Of a DNA stretch of 64,000 nt, positions 45,838-60,800 are shown in pieces. How positions within the stretch are numbered: the first letter of the stretch is position 1; every line of letters starts with the position of its first letter. The stretch comes from a virus. Below the pieces are notes generated by a model. The model was not told the origin of the DNA and did not search any database. It was given only the letters and a program-made list of their open reading frames with translations. Where the stretch lies: positions 1 to 64,000 of the IMG/VR virus record IMGVR_UViG_3300047471_000541, one strand, 5' to 3'. The position numbers were made by a program, and so were the translations under genes.

Positions 45838-48800
45838 TTAGAATCCTGTGAACATCGTTCTGCCACCACCTCGGCGGTAGCTCCCTGCACGCTTGCGTTC
45901 CAAAATGGAAGTCATTTGTTCGCGCTCCCGTGGTTCGGCCAAGGCATACACCTTCTCGGCTTCGGCCAGTGGCAACCGGTCAACCGCGCTGGCGATGGGA
46001 CCGAGCCGCGCCCGCTTGTAGAGCTGGGAAATGTCACGTGGATGGATCACACCGGTATTGATCGCCTTGGTAATGTCCGGAGCTTCACCACGACGAAGTT
46101 TCGACACGAGGTCGCGTTTACCCTTCTGAATCTCGAACTGCTCAGGAGTAATGCCTTCCTGCGGGTTGTGCGTCTTGTAGTAAGCGTCCAGTTCGGCCTG
46201 CGCTGGCGTCTGCGTAAGCGCGCGCGGAGCTGGCATGACGCCGACAAGGGGCAGCACCTTCTCCGGAAAGCCTTTTCCGCGCTCCTTGGCGCGCTGGGAG
46301 CCGCGCCACCAGAAGGGCTGGAACGCCGAAATGATATGTTTACCGCTCTGGTAGGCTTGCTTGATCACGCTGGCGTCGGGATCGCGCACTTGAACGCCGT
46401 AATAATCGCGGTTCTTGATGATTTCCCCAAAGAGCGAAATGGCGGGGTGCGTCTTATTCATGATCGTTTCGCCCGGGTGTTTCCCGTAGGCGTACAAATC
46501 CTTCATGTAAGTCGGCAGCACGAAACGCTCGGGGTTGCCATGTTCGTCCTCGCGCCCTGTCCGGAACGCCCAGTAATCCTGCCCCTCCGGTTTCTTGCCA
46601 GAAAAGAGGTAGGTCAACGCCGCGTTCATGACGGCGGTCATCAGCACGAGGGAAATCGCGTAGGCGGTGCGCGGAGGCAGGTCTTTAGGCAGGCTACCGG
46701 TGTCGTGCCATTCCTTGAAGAAGTTACCGGCGTCTTTAACAGCGCCGCCGAGCTGTAGGATCGTGCCGCCAGTCCAGCCAGGAGCGCGCACGAACATCTG
46801 CAGAACGTTTTTCGCAACGTTATTTCCAAACAGCCGCTTGTACTGAACCTGCCCCAGCCGCGCGTCGATGGTCGTCCAGAGCATCGAAAATTGCGGAGCC
46901 AGTTCTTCGAGAGTTTTGCCGGGGTTCATGTCGATAATGCGCCACGCTTCGTGCGCGAAAACGCCCAGCTTCTGGCGCGGCACGAGGAAATCCATGATCG
47001 GTTTCGCCATGAGTTCGATAAGCGCCACAGGCGAACGCACCGCCGCCCGAATCTTCCGCCCGCTGTAGAAATCCTTGTAGGCCGCGTCGATCTGGTCGGT
47101 GCGAAGTCCCTTCTCGATGGATACTCCGGCGCCGGCCAACTCCGCAGCGCGCACGACCTGATTGATACGCGGGTCCTGTGAGGGAGTTTTGCTGACATAA
47201 GCGTTGAGAACCGCGTCGCCAGCTTTCGGCACCGAATACATCGCGGTAGGCTGTTCTTTCAAGACGCTACCTAGATCGCCCATCGTGCGATTGCCGCGCA
47301 TCACTCCATAGACTTCCTGTAACAAGCGCGCGAGGCCGCTGATCTGAGCTTCCATCGAAGTGAAACCAGCGTGGAACGCGCTCCCGATCCCGAGCTGCGT
47401 CTGGTTGAGCAGGTTGGCGAAGGCCATCCACGCGCCAAAGGGTTTGCCGAAGTAACGGCTCTCGTAAAGCGAGTCCGAAAGGTAGTTCTCGATAATGTCG
47501 GCGTATTCGTTAGGCACGATCCGTTTGCCGACCAGATTCAGACCGTAATCCGCACTTTTCGCCCACACCTTCCCGAAGGGATCAGGGAATTCCCGCCAGC
47601 CGTCCGGTGGCTTGGCCGTCGGCGGGATGATCTTCATGTTACCTTCCTCAGTCCACCGCTGGATAATCTTGTTCGCCATGATCGACTGATCCAGTTCGTG
47701 GAGCTTCGCCATGATCGCATCGGCGGGGTTGGGCATCGTCGGCTCGAGTCCGAACTTCTCGGCAGTCAACTTGTCAGTGAACACCATTTCGTGACGAAAC
47801 TTCTCCGGCCCTTTAAGCGGGTGCTTCGCAAACGCGCTCATCCAGCCCTGATCACTGCCCTTATCGGAATTCTGTGCGATTAACTCCTTAACGCGCGCAC
47901 GAATCTCGGCCATTTTCGCTTCCGAGGTGTTATTGGCGTCGAACTTCTCCTTTTCCTTGTCGGTCAGGATTTCGTCGATCGCTTGATTGAAAGCGCGTCG
48001 GCTTTGGACGGTCCAGTAACCGGGGAAATAATGTTGCTTTACCGAACTCAGTGGCGCGTCGGCACGCTCGGCCTGCCTGATCCGGTCGTCGAGCAGCTCC
48101 TTGTAGAGCTTTGCGGCCGCATCGAGTTCAGGCGGATACAAAATGTCGAGAGCCTGATCGGGCGTCATCTTGTTGACTTCTTCCTGTGTGTGACCGCGAG
48201 CCAAGAGAGCGGCCTCCAACTTCCGTCCGGCTGGCGTCACCATTGAAGGAATTGTGCCTCTCGGGCGCACCGGTTTCCCCGTGGACATGGCGTGAGCGAA
48301 CTCGGTGCCTGGGTGATACTCATAGGGAATGTCCGTCCGGTCGGCCCCCATCTTCACAAACATTCTCCACGAACCGCCCTTTGCTGGGAACGAGGGCTGA
48401 ATTTTACGCTTGGCGATTTCGGCTTGCCTGTTTCGTTCGCCCAAAAACTCGCGCACATCGTTCGCGGCCTGTAGGTGCATACCGCCCTTGGAAGTCGGCG
48501 CCAGTCCAGCAACGTCCGAGAGCGCGCCTTTCGCCCAATCCAAGCCGGAACCTTTCGACACCGTAGCGAACACGCCGCGAAGTTTTTTGCGTTGCGCGGG
48601 CGAAAGCATCCCGAGCGTGAACTCGTTGGGGATCCCAATTCGCGAGGGATCATTCGGATCCTCCGTTCTTACCACATGCTCAATCGCTTCTCGCGTAAGG
48701 TCACGCCCGTAACGCAACTCGGCCAGCTTCATGCTGTATTTGTCCATCGCGTGAAGCAGAGCGTTATCATCGCCGAAAGCGGCTTCGTGTTCGAGATACT

Positions 48801-51800
48801 CAGGCAACCGGCCTTCCTTGATCGCCTTTGCTATTGCCGCAACGGGAGCGGGACCACCGAACGTGAAAGACTCAGCGAGTGCTTTGATTTCTTTCGGGTT
48901 TTCCGGTGTCCATTTGTCATGGAAAACTTCGGCAAAGAGTTCGGTGTAGTCAGCCTTGTCGAGCTTCAAGTCAGCTCGCTTCTCTGTGATCGGTCGGCTT
49001 TGCCCAACGCGCGCACGATGCCACGTCGCGTCAATAGAGAGCTGGGTGCGCGGCGATACCAGTTTCAATGCACGGAGGTATTTGTCGTTGGGTTTGGTTT
49101 CACCCAACCCCAGCAGATGAACCGAGGTTGGCTGGCTCTGCTTAAAGAACCGCAGAACGTCTTGCTTGGGGGTGGCGTCCATGTTCGAGGGTATGCCAAT
49201 CGCGATGTTCGGCCCGAACTTCTCTTTGTAGTGGGCATACTGCTCGCTAAGGGAAAGTTTGCCGTTCTGAGCTGGCAGGATCGCGCGCGCACCCGAAGCG
49301 ATGAATTTCTTTATCTCCGCTTGGTAATGATCGAGTAGTTTTAGGGTTGTATCCTGTTCGCCTAAAACGTCGGGCATCACCAAGCTCAGATTGCCGGCAG
49401 AATTCCCGCTTTGCTCAACGAGGCTCGAGTACTTCTCGAACACCTTGTCGAAATCGACCGTCCCGCCGCGCCGCTTCACGCCAAACGCACCGGAATCGAC
49501 AAACACCTTACCACCGGCCTGCGCGTAATCGGCGAGCTTGGTGATGTGCCGCGGCTGCGCTGACTGAATGTCGACGCCGATATTGCTCTTGGTGTTGCGG
49601 TAGGCGTCAATGATCGAATCGGTGTTCGCCCCGCTCTTGAAAGCCGTTACCGGCGTCTTGGGCGCTTGCATGTAAAGAAACTCAAGGCGTGAACCGTGAA
49701 CAGGGTTCCTGACGTACACCGTGTTCCCCACACTGATCGCTTCATCTGCACGAACCACCGGTTCGTCGTTGGTCTTGTCGTAAAAGTAGCTGTGCTCCAG
49801 CGGATCGAAGCCTAGCGGTGTCCACTTGCTCAGATCGTTAATGTCAGAGGGCAGCGCGCGGTCAGGGTTATACTTGCCTTCCGCTGCGGCGATTGGTGCC
49901 TTGCTGATGAGTTGATCCCTGATCTTCGCGGAAGTTCCCTCGCGAACTGTAAAGCTAACGGGACCGTCCAGGCGAACAATCGAATCATATCCGATGTTTT
50001 TCCCCAGTTTGGGGGCGTGAACGGTTTGAGCGTATGTCCCTGAACGTAAAAATGAGGGAATGTCGATTCGGACACTGACAGGAGTGCCTTTCGGTAAAGT
50101 CCGGTTAGCACCAACCAAAGGCGCTTTGTTACTCGTCAGCGCAGCGGCCAGCTTCTCATCCGAAACCGGCTGTGGCTGCTTGAAACTAGGGTCATACCTC
50201 AGCGGTACGCCGCCACCGCGTCCAGTGGCGATTTCGCCTTGGCCTTTTTGGGTTTCACCTTGGCGGGCAATTTCCCCGGGTTGTCGAAGTGATGCTCCCT
50301 CGCCCACTTCTCCCCCTTCACCCCGAACGCCCACTCCCTCTGCGCTTGTGATTTCGCTGGCATATTTTTTTTTCCCTCTCGGTTGCTGCATTCCCATCGT
50401 TTCCGGTGGCGCTTCCTCGCCTTCTGGTGGCGTATAGGGATGCCAAACGGACCTGCTGCCTTGACCTGCTCCTGCCAAAAGCGTCCTCCTCAGTTCGCCT
50501 ATCACTTCGTCGTAAGGCGCTTTTCGCAAAGAGCCGGTTCGCTGATACAACGTCCACATATTTTGCCCCGGAACGCCGATCGTACGTTGGTAAAGCGCAT
50601 AACCGCCGCCCTTCCGAGGGAGAATGTAAAAATGATGCTTAACGTTTCCGCCCTTCTCCGTTTCGGTCGCTATCGGGCGATCCTGCCCGGGTGTGATCGC
50701 GCCTCCCATCGACTTCGGGAGCTTCTGGCCAGTAAGCGCGAGCTGGCCCGCGTACGGCGCGATTGCCTCGGTGCCGGAAGGTAGCGGTCGAGCGCGCGGA
50801 GTAACATACTCCTGCACAGTGGAAAACTTCGCCGCGCCCTGAGCTGGCGGCTTTAACACCTGTGGCCGGATTCCTGCCAGTGAATTGTAGATCGACGCCT
50901 TGTGCCGGAGCCAGAGTTCCGTTTCGCGTCGGCTCAAACCCTTTGGCGGATTGGTGCTGAGGAGAAGCGAGGAGCGATCGGGATAAGAATAGTCGATGTG
51001 CTTCGCTTCCTTTTTCAGATCCAAACCCTTCTCGTAAATCGCGAGCAACCCTGACTCTCGGGTTATGTCTTTCCTACGCCGCATCATTTCAAAGTTTCGC
51101 TTGTACTGGGCGATCACTCGGTCGTGCAGCCGCGCCAGAATTTCCCCAGGCACCCGCTTATCGTAGAGGTATTGGGCGAAGCTCTCGGCGAAAAACTCAT
51201 AGACGTTATTGGAGTAATAGCGCGACTTGGAGGTTGAAGCCTGCGGGGTTCCTTGAACGAAATAAGCCTGTGTTCCGCTGCGGCCACCGAGCTTGGCGTA
51301 CAGACGCGCCACGGCCCTGCGCTCAGGCACGGTCAGTAACACAAAATAAGCAACGTGACCGAACTCGTGCAGGAACACTTTTCCCTTGTCGTTGGAGAGG
51401 ATCGCATTGTGGCGCGCCTTCTTTTTACCTCGCTGCAACGTGAGGCTTCCCCGCCCGCCGTAGGTTCCGCCACCTGTCCCCAACGCCTTCATTCTCGGGT
51501 TGCTGGCGAAATCGATCCGCTGCAAGAACTCGCCCTTCATTTGCGCAGCCAACGCCCGTATCATTTCAGCGTGCGTAGGGAAAATCGTGTTTTCCTTAAC
51601 GAACTGTTCAAGCTCGTGCTGCAAATAAGCGTGACCGGGACTCAAAGCTGAGAACTTCGCTGGGTCGTCCACCAGCTCCATGATTTCGTCCTCGCTCATC
51701 TGGTTCGCGTTGTTGCGCTGCCGGTCGGTTTCGTCCTGAATGTCCTTGAAGAACTTGTCAGCCTTGTCCTGCGCGTCTTTCCTGACCGCTTCGTTAGGTG

Positions 51801-54800
51801 ATTGCAGTCGCTCGCGCGCTTCCTGCTCGCTGATGTATCCCGGCTCACCGGTTCGCATCTGGCGCATGATCCTCTGGAACTGTGGCTCGCGCTTGAACAC
51901 GGTCATTACCGCCACCGCATCGTCGTTGAGTTTGATTTCCGCGGTGCGCTGCGACAGCGGTTTTAAGTTCTTCAAATCGCCGCTCACCATGGCCGAGAGC
52001 GTGACCAGTTTGTGAGCGAAAATATCGATGTTCCACGTATCAACCGGATGGTCGACGAACAGGAACTCCACATGCGCTTTGGATTTCGTGGTCAGGCGGT
52101 TGACGCGCCCGATGTTCTGAATCCCCTCGATTGCGCTCAGGGGCGCGGTCACGATGATCAGGTCGCGAGGAACGCCTCCGTGAATGTCGTCCAGATTGAT
52201 GCCGGTTCCCGCACTGTTAGGCGTCCCGAGCATAACCTTGATTTCGTTGCGCTGAAAACGGTCAATGTCGCGCAGGGAACGCTTGTTATCGCCGCCGTAC
52301 ACCCTGCCGATGGTGTTTTTCCCGTAAATTTTCTCCAGAGAGGCGTGAATCTTATCCAGCGTCCCCTCAATTCCCTGCTGGTAGCTCCCCGCCGTCCCTT
52401 CTTTGATTCGGGAAGCGAACACGATGACCTGGTTCCCTTTCTTGGTCGATTCTTGGACCTTTTTGATTACGGCTGGAATCTTCTGATTTTCCAGATACGC
52501 GCGCACCGTCATTCCAGCAACGCCACCCGCGTTCTGCGCGCTCTTTACCTTCACTCCCTCGTAAATCCGGCGATACATGGCGTCGGCGTGAATGAAAGCC
52601 TCGTCACTGATAGGAACTTCGACGAAGTTCACCTCCACGTTGTCCATCGGGACGTTGCGGCTAATCATCTTCCCGTTGCGCGTTAGCTCGTCAAAGATCG
52701 CCTCCTTAACCCGCTCAATGTCCTGCGCCGTGATGTTGTCGGGGTACTTGAAGCGAATGTCGACCTCGCCCGTTTCGGGGTTCACACTCCGCTTCCATGT
52801 GATGCCGAGACTCCCGTAAACCTCTTGAACCGCGGCGTCGCCAACCAGAGGAGCCAGATAAACAATCTGCTCGGGCTTATCGAAGGGCGTAGCCGTCGCG
52901 TACATTACGTGCTGCGCCACCGAAGAAAGATCGCTGCCGGCCAACGCCTGAGCTGTCTCGTATCCGGCGTTGCGTAACCCCTGCGCCTCATCAAAAATGA
53001 TCGTTCGGAACGTCCCCTTCTTCACCAAGCCCGAACGCACATCGTTGTAGGTCGCCAGATACACGCGATCCGGCTTCACTTCGTCGCCCCTGTAACGCCA
53101 CGCATCGATTCCCAGCATTTCAGCGTCTTTAGCGAAAGCGTTGTGAACAATCCGCTCGTTCTCGGTCACGATCAGTGTAGCGTGAACCATGCCTTGCTTG
53201 AGCGGCCTTCTCTTGGGCGAAAGACCGTTTTCTTTGCTGTAGTTGTTTTTTTCGGGATCGTACGGGAGCGCCTTGGTATTCGCCATCACTTGACCGACCG
53301 CGAGCTGCTGGACGGTCTTGCCGGCGCCGGGGCCGTCGTTGTTCAAAAACCCTGTGCCACCGTCAAAAGCCCACAGCGCGAGGTTAGCTCCCCATTGTTG
53401 GTGGGGCTTCATGATTTTCTTAAAACGCTCCGGCAAAAACTGAACCCTGCTCTTTTGAGTCATCCCACTCCGGTTCATCACCAAGGAAACCGGCTTACTT
53501 TTTTCGCCAGTTGGTTTCTCGACCTTCTCGCCAGTGAACAGTTCACCCTGATCCTTGGACTCTTTAGCCTTGGGTCCCTCTAGCTTGTAGCTCTCACGAC
53601 GATTGGGGCGGTTCTTGTTATCCGCTTTCCACATCGCCAGATGGGTTTCAGCGGCCTTCTTCGCGTCGTTGAAAGTGGATTGCTCGCCTATAGCGTCAGC
53701 CCCACCGCCTTCGGGGTTGAAAAAGTGGATCGCAAACACCGACGGCTGCACCTCGGAAATCGAGTAGGAAACACCGGTAGATTTCGAGAGTCCGTCCCAA
53801 TGTCGGATAACGTGTTCGCCTTCCCCGGGCGGTTCCTCGCCTTCCTCGGGTTCCTGTATTGCGCCTTCTTTCCAGACAATCTCCGGAAGGTTATCCATCC
53901 CTGGCAGCGAATCGGTTTGCTTCGCGCCCTTCACCGGCTTCGCCATGAACAATACTTCCGGCGAGTACTTGGGATAAAGCCGAGTCGCAGATAAAACGGC
54001 GTCAATCCGTGAATCATGTTCGTCGTGACCGCTCGGCGTCCAATCCCCCGGCTGCATCTTCATCACCATTTGGTCGGTGAGTTGCGGCACCATCGGCCTG
54101 TGGAACGTAGTCGTGCGCCATTGACCGGCCTTGGTCGGTCGAATCAAAGCCCCAGGCACTTTGGATTCCAACGCCGTTTCGGTACGCGGCACAACCGGCG
54201 TTACGACAGAAACATTGTTCGGGCGCTCTGGATTAGTGAAAACGATCGGAGCGTTCTCGGGGATCTGGCTCGCCCAGTTTTTGAGTTGGTCCCAGTACTG
54301 ATCGCGTTTCTGGATATGCTCGGAAAACGGTTCACCTGTAACAGTCGGCGGGTACTTCGGTGGCTGAGGAACCGCCATCAGCTTCGGCTTCTGCATGAAC
54401 AGCGTCTGCTGACCACTCTTGTCTATACCAGGAGCCAGAATATCCAACTCGCTCTGACCGCCCAAGACAGCGCGCTTGGGTTCTGGCGGCTTCTCGTCCA
54501 GCGGAAACTCGTCCTCCGACTCCTGCAATTTGCGCGGAGTCTTGTTCGGATCGATGAGCAACTTTTGCCCCAGCTTCTTCTCGTACTTAAGCCGCAGATC
54601 GTGTTCTGCCGGCGTCAACTTTTTACCCGAGTCCTCTTTCTTTTTGAGCGCCTGCAACACCCGCTCCTCTGCCGTCATGCCGCCGAATTTTCCCGGCTGC
54701 ATCATCGAAAGGGTTTTCAAGTTCTTGTCGCGGATCAACCCTTCGCCAAGATCAATGTTCTGAGACATTAAATCCTCGGCACCTTTTTCCAGAGGGAAGT

Positions 54801-57800
54801 AGTCGTTGACCGCCTTCTGGAACGCCTTTTTCGCCTGCGGCGTTTCAAAACTGTGGAACCACTCGAAGATCGCCTCAATGTCGAGGTAACGACGATCAAA
54901 CAAATTCTGCTCCAAGTCCTGCAAATACTGGATCGGCTTTATCCCCAGCTTCGCCCGTTCCTGCTCCATTTTGAGCATCGCCGTGAACTTGGTCATGTCC
55001 TGCCCGCGCCGCTTCATGGTCATCAGCGACGCAAGCCCGTTGATCATTTTATTCAGAGCTTTGGTCTTGTTGACCAGTTGGAGGGTTTCAACGTCGTCGA
55101 TGATGTGACCGACCAGTACCAGCCGCGCGAATTTCGCACCCTGCTCGGTGAACCCGCCGTTGTCAGCGATAAATTTCGACCGATCGGTTTCACGCAACGC
55201 ACCGTCCTTGAACATCGCGTTGACCAAATCTTCCGCCGCGGCCTCTTTCAATGCGGTCAACGGCGGCTTGTTCAAATCCCTCTCGAACAAGTGACCGGCT
55301 GTATCGAGGGTTTCAGGAGTCAACTGGCGCGCGGCGCTGATCGCTTCAAATTCCTCGATCTTGGGCTGCTCCAAGGTCGTATTGAGAACGCGCCCGATTG
55401 CTGCTTCCTGTTCGGGTTCCAGAATGTCGTCGACAACGGCCATGAGGTAAGGCCAGCCGCCTGCGTCCTGCATATCCTTGACGAACTGTTTGTTTATTCC
55501 GAACGCCTCGATCCGCTTTGGAAGCTCCTCCTCGTATTTCGCCCTCTCGATCAGATCGCGATAATGGCGGCGATGCCCGCCCAGCTTCATATACCGGCCT
55601 TCAACAAAAACAGCTACGCCGGGACCCTGTAAAAAACTCGGGTCTTTCGTGAAAGGAAAACGCCTGTCATACCCCGGCTTATTGTCGGTTCGCTCTCCTG
55701 TCGTCTGTAGCAGGTAATCCTGAGTCTCCTTGAAGCTGGCGTCTGGTTGCTCGTTCTCAGGATTATCAACAACCATGCGGCTATCGACCAGCATGTAGGT
55801 GACCGCGATCTGGTCACCGTTAGGCATCTGAATGTACTCGTGGCCCAAGTCACCCGATCCCTCGTGCGATGGGATAACTTCGGCTTGGCTAATGTCAGTG
55901 TCCGAAATCGGGCCAGGACCACCAATCTCTTTGGGAACAGTAGGCGGTCTGCGAGGAACCTTGGACACTATCTGCGGCTTTGGCGCTATGACCACAGGCT
56001 TAGGATCGTTTTCCTGTTCCTTGGCGAGCTCGACCGCTTCGCGGAACGCATCCAGACTCAACTCGTGGTCGGTTCCTGTCGTATGAACGTAATCCGGTGG
56101 CGCGGTATCTACTGCGGCCACCGCTTCCTCCACGGTGTCGTAACCGTCGAGCGCATCCTCTAGCACCGCTTGTTGCGCTTCGGAATCTGATAGATCCTCC
56201 TTTTTGGCGTGAAACTGGTAAAGCTCGTTGAGATCATCGCTCCGGAACGGCAGTTCAGTGTCCTGCTTGGTCAGGTCGTCCATCGCGCGCAGGCGCGCCT
56301 CGATCCACGGCGTTTCCGGCTCCTGTAAGAACGGGAGCAGTTTCGCCCACGCTTCGGGTTCAAAGTCAGCTTCCTCGGGAATGATGCCGTGAGCCAACTG
56401 GAACCTCATCCGTTGAAACTCAGCCGCCATTACTATATCCCTGAAATGTTTGGGACCGGTCCAGTTATAGACCTCTGGCATCAACGCCTTGATGCGCGGA
56501 TTGAGTTCCTTCCAGACGCGCTCACGATCCTTGTCGACGTTAGCGCCCGAAATGATGATTTCTCGAATGTGGCCGGCTTCGCCAGCCATTCCACGCTCGA
56601 ACGCGCTCAGAGCTATCGCCCTAGCTTCCTCTGGCGTTTTCCCGAGCGTGATTTGGTTTTCGGTTGCTATGTCAAGCGTGTCCGCTACAACCTCGGGAGC
56701 ATAAACAATGTCGAGCGCGCCAGTTGATTTAGTGAAACGCGCCCCAATGCCACCACCGGGAATTTTGTCGGGCGCGACGCGAGTTAGCGGAACGCTTTGG
56801 CCGGAGAGTTTACTGACGCGGATGCCGCGTGGGAGGGCGTCGTGGTACTCTTGGACAATCTTCTCGGCCTCTGCATGGCGGTGTAACGCATTATCTGGTT
56901 CTGCCGGTCCACCCACTCCGGGTTCGCCTTCGCCTGTCGTTGGAGGCGTTTCAGTAGGAGGTAGTGTTTCCGGCCCAGTGCCACGAGAAGGAGGTTGCGC
57001 CCCTTTTTCCAATTCCGCAATCTTATTGTTCGCACCCTCCTTGGAACTGAAATAACCGTGATTAACGCCGGTGGAGTCGTGCACCTCGAAGCCGTCCTGA
57101 GCTGGGACGACGCTGTATGTCACTTTGGCCGGAGCTTCTGGCGGCTTAGGGCCAACCGTAGGATCAAACTTTACGTGATAACCCGCTGGTTTTCCGTCGA
57201 TGGTGACCGGCTCAACCCATGTTCCAGGTCGCTCGGCGGCGAACTCGTCAGCTTCCGCTTTTGTGCGGAACGGTTTGGTCAGCCAATTTTCACCTTTGCG
57301 CGGTGCTGGCTTTCCCTTGGGCTTCTCCGGTGGCGCACCATGCTTCTCTGCCGCCTTTTGGAACTCCGCTTTAGCCGCCTGATAAGCGTCCCACGCTGCG
57401 ACTCGCTTGGGATCAGTGGACAGTAGATGCGCCAGCGCCTTGTAAGCGTTGAAAGCGTCGGTCTGCTTCTGGTAAAGCTCCTGCGGCGTCGCTACTTTGG
57501 GCGCTTCCTCTGCCGGCGCTTCGGCCTTGGGTTTCCCGTAGACAACGGATCCCTTTTTAACGATTTTCCAGCCGTCGCCAGAGCGTTGCACTTCTGCCGG
57601 TGTGACCGACGTAATGTCTTTCGAGTGCAGGATCGCTGGATCGCCAGTGTTGTTGGTGACGTCTAAGAGCGCGTCCAGATCAACTTTTCTCGAGTTTTCC
57701 CCGCTCAGAGCGTGCGGCACCGCGTAGTGTTTGCCTCCGACGCTGAGAACTTTCGCTCTTGCGGTGTCGAGAAAAGTGGGAGCGGCTTTGTCTTTTAGCT

Positions 57801-60800
57801 CGGGCGAGTGGGAAGAACGATCCCAGTACACCGTGTCGCCCTTGTCCAGAATTTCCGTGTGCGCTGGCGCTTCGCCTTTGGCTTCTGCCGGTGGAGTCGG
57901 CTCCGGCACCTCCGCTGTCGGTGGCCGCTCGACCGGAGCTGGCTCAGGTGCTCCCGCTCTCTCGACTGCGATTTTTCCTCGGCCTATATTGAAATTAATG
58001 TCAGCCGTAGGTAGAACAGTCTGTTCACCGTTCTCCGGATTGGTCAAAACTGTGTGACCACCGTCAACTCCGTCAACACGCCAGCGACCAGCCCATTTCC
58101 CCTTGTCGATGGTAATGTGATCGCCAACGGCGTGAGTGTCTACGGCTGGAACGGCTGGAGGTTGGGCGGTTTCTTGCCCGGGTTGCGCCTCGGGAGCGGG
58201 AACCGGCGCTTGTCCACCTGGGGCGACGGTTGCGCCTGGGGCGGTGGTTGTGCCGCCGCCAGCGCCTCCAACGGGTTGTCCGGTTGTCCCTGCTCCTGCG
58301 GTTGTGGTTGGCCCTGCTGTGACAACTGGGGCGGGGGTAATTCCGCCTCCGGCTCCGGCATCGGCATCGACCGGCTGAGTGATCGTGCGTGGAGTACTTT
58401 CTGGTTTACCGGTAGGTTGTGTTTGCTGAACTGGCCCTTGCCCTTGCCCTGCCCCTTGCTGCTCACTTGGTACATTGGTTGGTTCTCCTGCGCCGATGGT
58501 TGGTGTGACCGGTGTAGCCGGTCCTTTCTCGACTGGTGGCGCTTCCCCGCCGCGAATATCTACTGTCGTGTTCTTGATTGGCTGACCGCCCTGCAAAGCC
58601 TGTCGCGCGCTCACTTCGACCGTATTTGGATCCATCGGGAGCTGGCCGGTTCTTTGCAATTCCAGCATCCGACGACCGAAGCCTTCATAAACTTCGACTT
58701 CCTTGGGAGTAAGCGGCTTTCGCATCGAAGCCAGCCTTGACGCACCGTCAGGATCGTTACCGAAGGAAGCCGCCATTTGCGCTTCCATCTGCGGCGTCAG
58801 GTTTTCGTTGAGGCCGATACCGTTATCCATGCGCGCCTTGCCGCGCATCACAATGTCGCCAACCTGCGTCTTGTTGTAGCCTTCAAACTCGAGTCCGTGA
58901 CCGGCTGCGAACGCACCGAGCAAAGCGGCCGCGCCAGCGTTTTGCCACGTTTCGCCCTGCGGCTGCAAACCCGCCGCGTGCATCCCTTCGTTGATAATTG
59001 TGTCAACGGCGACGTTGGTCGCTGCCGCCAGACCGACTTTGCCAATAATAGCTTTGGCTACTGCCGCCCTCACCGCGCCGGGATCAGCGTCACTCGCGGA
59101 AGCCGCTGTGCGAATCGCGGCGTCCTCTTTCAAGTTCTGGACGGTGTTCCACAAACCGCCGCCGCTTCCGTAGTAACTCCGCGCAATCCCGTTGGCGTAC
59201 CGCGCGGCTACGGACGCGGGGTCTTGCGCCGCCATAGTTTTCGACGCCCACGCTTGGTCAGCCGCAGACACAGGATCACCAGCGGCTGCGGCTTTATTGA
59301 TTGCCTGCGCTCTGCGGAAGTTGTTACTGATTGCTTCGGCGGTTGTTCCTTCTGCCGCCGACGCGCCAGCGAGCTTCCCGCCTATCGCTTCCACGCCACC
59401 GCTAATCGCCTTGGACGCGCCCTTGGTGAACGCGCCCGCGCCGAAACTAATCAGGTTGCCCGCCAGATCGTAGTTGGGATGCAGATCGCTTGAGGCCGAG
59501 AGCGAATGGATCGTGTCGTTGTAATCTCCGAGCTTCCTAATGAGCGCGCCTGCCGTGTGCTGCGCGATCCCGCCGCTGATCAATCCACCGACCGTTGCGC
59601 CAATAGGAATTGTCGCCCAATCGAGCGGTCCGCCTAAAGCGCCAATTTCCCCGCCGATACCAGCACCCACAGGAAATCCAGCCGCAAACGCGCTCCCTTT
59701 GACCGCACCATTCAACATCGCCTTGAGCTCAGGATTATCGCCCGCCGCGGCGATCAGTTTGTTCCGATCGTCCGTCGCCTTTTGTATGGCATCCAGTTGA
59801 GGTTTGACTTGCGCGTACCTATCGGGATCGATCACTCCATCTTTCGCGGCCTGCGCCATACTGCCCGCAATGTCTTTGGGGTTGAAGTGAACATTGTCCT
59901 GCGAATCCACCGCGTAAGGCTTACCGGAAGGGAAGACGTCAGGTGTCCCCATCTTGTCATGGTTGGCTTCGGCGAAAGCATTGGCTGACTCCGGCCCCAC
60001 GAACGTTCCAAGGTTCTTTCCGGTCTGCTTGTACTGCGCGACCGCCTCGTCGTGCGACATTTCGTGGCCGTCATCGGCAATCGTCGGGATCAACACTTCG
60101 CCTTTGTCGGTTCCAACCGAAATCGATTTGACGGTACTAGTCGTGCCGTCGGCGTTCGGGACGCGCGGGCGCGTGTTGTAGTCGATGTTCCCCGGCGCCG
60201 TCATGCCTGCCGCTTGCTGCGGCCCGTAGTTAGGTTGAATTCGAGCCGCTTCTATCGCCTGTTGCTGCGGCGTCACCTGCGGTTGGTCTGGTTGTCCAGT
60301 TGAACTTGTCCGAGGCGGCTGATCCAGAGGACCTGGCTGACCTTGTTGGTGAGCCATTAACGTGTCGAGAGCCGCGCGCTCCTGATCGCGACCAGCCTGC
60401 ACGCGGTCGCTCAAATCGCCCAGTTTGTCTTTCAGATCGTACAGACCGTTAGCCGTGTCGATCGCGTCGGCCTTGCGCTGATCAATGTGCGCGCGAAGTT
60501 GTGTCGCTGCAGGAGATAGGTCCTTGGAGAACCATCCGTTAGTCTCGTTCGCCTGCGGCTGCGCGTATTCACTGTCGAAATGGGTATTGATCGCTTTAAG
60601 GATCGTGTCGCGGTCAGCGCCTTCGAGTCGCGGGTCTTGGAGAGCTGGCACGCTCGCCGTTAACTCCTTCATCATCTGTTTGTGCTCGGCTGTGCCAGCG
60701 ACCAGATCGGCTTGATCCAACGTCAATTTTTTGCCAATCAACTGCGAAGTTTTCGCTATCGCTTTGTCTTTGGCCTCCTGCATCCGTTGATCGCGGATCG

